64,000 bases of DNA from Stropharia rugosoannulata (lineage: Eukaryota; Basidiomycota; Agaricomycetes; Agaricales; Strophariaceae), in NCBI GenBank assembly GCA_028532985.1, contig JANCIK010000004.1:1116001-1180000 (forward strand), read 5' to 3'. Below the pieces are notes generated by a model. It searched no databases. It saw nothing but the letters and a program-made list of their open reading frames with translations, and was not told the DNA's origin. Positions 62,901 through 64,000 of the stretch are shown here, piece by piece. Numbering within the stretch: the first letter of the stretch is position 1; each line of letters begins with the position of its first letter. A program made the translations under genes and the position numbers.

Positions 62901-63093
62901 GGCAGGCGGCGAGATCTTGGATCTGGAGCGGTAGCCGCAAAAGGAAATGGTCGTTTGGGGGGCGTCTATTCCGGATGCGGGCTGTTTCAGGGCGAAAAGG
63001 GCAGTTAATGGGCTAATTTACCCACACGTGACGCAATTCCTGACGGCTCTGGTCGGGCCTGCAATAGGCTTTCACCTCGACTCTCACCTCTGC

Positions 63094-64000
63094 ATGGCTG
63101 TGAGATGCAGCCACTGCAATTCATCCACGGTCTGGGACGATGCCGCTGGCTCCTCCGTCTGCACCGCCTGCGGCTCCCTCGCGGACCCCTCCCAGTCCGT
63201 CCTGACCTCGACGCAGTACGCGACTGAGAATCCCGTCGCTGAGCCTTCTCTCTTGGATCGGTCCGCTTCTACAACTCTCAAACGCCTCCGCGCAGACACC
63301 GACTGGGACCTTGCGGGGCAAGGCAAGGAAGCGAGGGACAGAAAAAATGCAGTACGTGTTTTGGCGATCTTCTCATCCTCGTTCTACCCGTACCTTTATC
63401 TCACCCTCTATCTTTACGCGCCCTTGTCCCTATCACCGTATAGTCACCTGCTCACTCTTAATCCTTTTGTTTCTACACAGCACGAGATGTCCGAGTTCAT
63501 TAAATCTCTCGCGGTGTCATTTAACGCAACCGGTCTATCCCCGCGCGCTATCACCCTCTTCAGCCAGGCGAAGGCTGCTTCCAGCTTCCGATGGGGCCAT
63601 AAATCTCGTAGTGTGGCGGCAGCATGCTTTGCCATTGCGTTGCGAGAAGCAAACCGTCCAGACTGCCTTCGTGACATTGCCAACGTACTCAATGTTTCTG
63701 CCACGGCCGTTTCGCGAGAATTCACGTCCATCACAACCACGCTAAAGTTGTCATTACACCTTGTTGATCCTTCCGTCTACATAGCCACGCTCCAAAACCA
63801 TCTTGCCCCCGTAGTTCAAGGAGGGAACCAAGAACAACAACAACTTCCTATCTCCCTAGTTACATCGCTTCGCGCTACTTGTCTGCGTGCCGCCGGAAGA
63901 ACAGCGACGTCTATAAGCCAGTTATTGGCGCGACTCAGCCCAGACCATGAAATTCTACGTCTCCCAGTAGCAGCAACTGCTTGTGGGATTTTCGTGCTTG
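63094..64000 (+). CDS. TFIIB/BRF-family transcription factor (5' part, cut by the window end)
   Basis: Start at 63094 (MAVRCSHCNSSTVWDDAAG). The opening is a TFIIB-type zinc ribbon: CSHC...SVCTACGSLADPSQSV, CxxC-x15-CxxC. A linker with TLKRLRADTDWDLAGQGK is followed by an intron (about 63354-63480, larger than average). Then comes the first cyclin-like repeat: HEMSEFIKSLAVSFNATGLS, LFSQAKAASSFRWGHKSRSV, AAACFAIALREANRPDCLRD and IANVLNVSATAVSREFTSI. The second repeat begins near LPVAATACGIFVL at the window edge. A TFIIIB (Brf1-type) factor is more likely than TFIIB because the conserved B-reader of TFIIB is absent, but a divergent paralogue is possible. It shares a 238-bp divergent promoter with trehalose phosphorylase. 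Confidence 0.78.
   Translation, partial: MAVRCSHCNSSTVWDDAAGSSVCTACGSLADPSQSVLTSTQYATENPVAEPSLLDRSASTTLKRLRADTDWDLAGQGKEARDRKNAVRVLAIFSSSFYPYLYLTLYLYAPLSLSPYSHLLTLNPFVSTQHEMSEFIKSLAVSFNATGLSPRAITLFSQAKAASSFRWGHKSRSVAAACFAIALREANRPDCLRDIANVLNVSATAVSREFTSITTTLKLSLHLVDPSVYIATLQNHLAPVVQGGNQEQQQLPISLVTSLRATCLRAAGRTATSISQLLARLSPDHEILRLPVAATACGIFVL

Overview
This 64 kb window is nuclear DNA of a filamentous basidiomycete, most likely an agaricomycete. The genes are closely packed on both strands and are broken by many introns of about 45-65 bp with GT...AG ends. Several products are typical of mushroom-forming fungi: a GT4 trehalose phosphorylase, a DUF6593-like protein, a Sct1-type glycerol-3-phosphate acyltransferase and two small CxxC cysteine-rich proteins. 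I see no rRNA, tRNA, CRISPR array, intact transposon or secondary-metabolite cluster. Boundaries below are start codon to stop codon, with introns included, and were worked out by eye.

Layout, left to right. 0.2-8 kb: glycerol-3-phosphate acyltransferase (+), methionine aminopeptidase 1 (-), an unknown 205-aa protein (-) and eIF2B-alpha (+). 8-16 kb: a sparse stretch with a CxxC gene (+), a CTD-kinase-type cyclin (+), an unknown protein (-), a second CxxC gene (-) and mitochondrial ribosomal protein bS21m (-). 16-23 kb: a Gir2/RWDD1 RWD protein (+), then two tandem alpha/beta-hydrolases (-) and an uncertain gene (-). 23-32.5 kb: a long disordered nuclear-type protein (+), a short-chain dehydrogenase (-), a SET-domain methyltransferase (+) and a UPF0658 membrane protein (+). 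33-42 kb: the Ash2/Bre2 subunit of COMPASS (-), a ubiquitin-conjugating enzyme (+) and a giant Ser/Pro-rich protein (+). 42-49 kb: a DUF6593-like protein (-), a BTB/POZ protein (-), the N-terminal glutamine amidase NTAQ1 (-), an uncertain gene (-) and the ATP synthase assembly factor Atp12 (-). 49-64 kb: MSH3 (+), Pol5/MYBBP1A (-), an unknown protein (-), trehalose phosphorylase (-) and the 5' end of a TFIIB/BRF-family factor (+).

The genes do not form a pathway. They are mostly core housekeeping functions: lipid synthesis, translation and N-terminal processing, mitochondria, chromatin, DNA repair, rDNA transcription and trehalose metabolism. They sit as divergent pairs with promoters of about 160-540 bp and as tight convergent pairs; MSH3 and POL5 stop codons are only 11 bp apart. 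The most interesting items are the two multi-exon CxxC microgenes, which have no long ORF; an E2 enzyme with a 13-nt microexon and HPG in place of the canonical HPN motif; and several conserved-looking proteins of unknown function.
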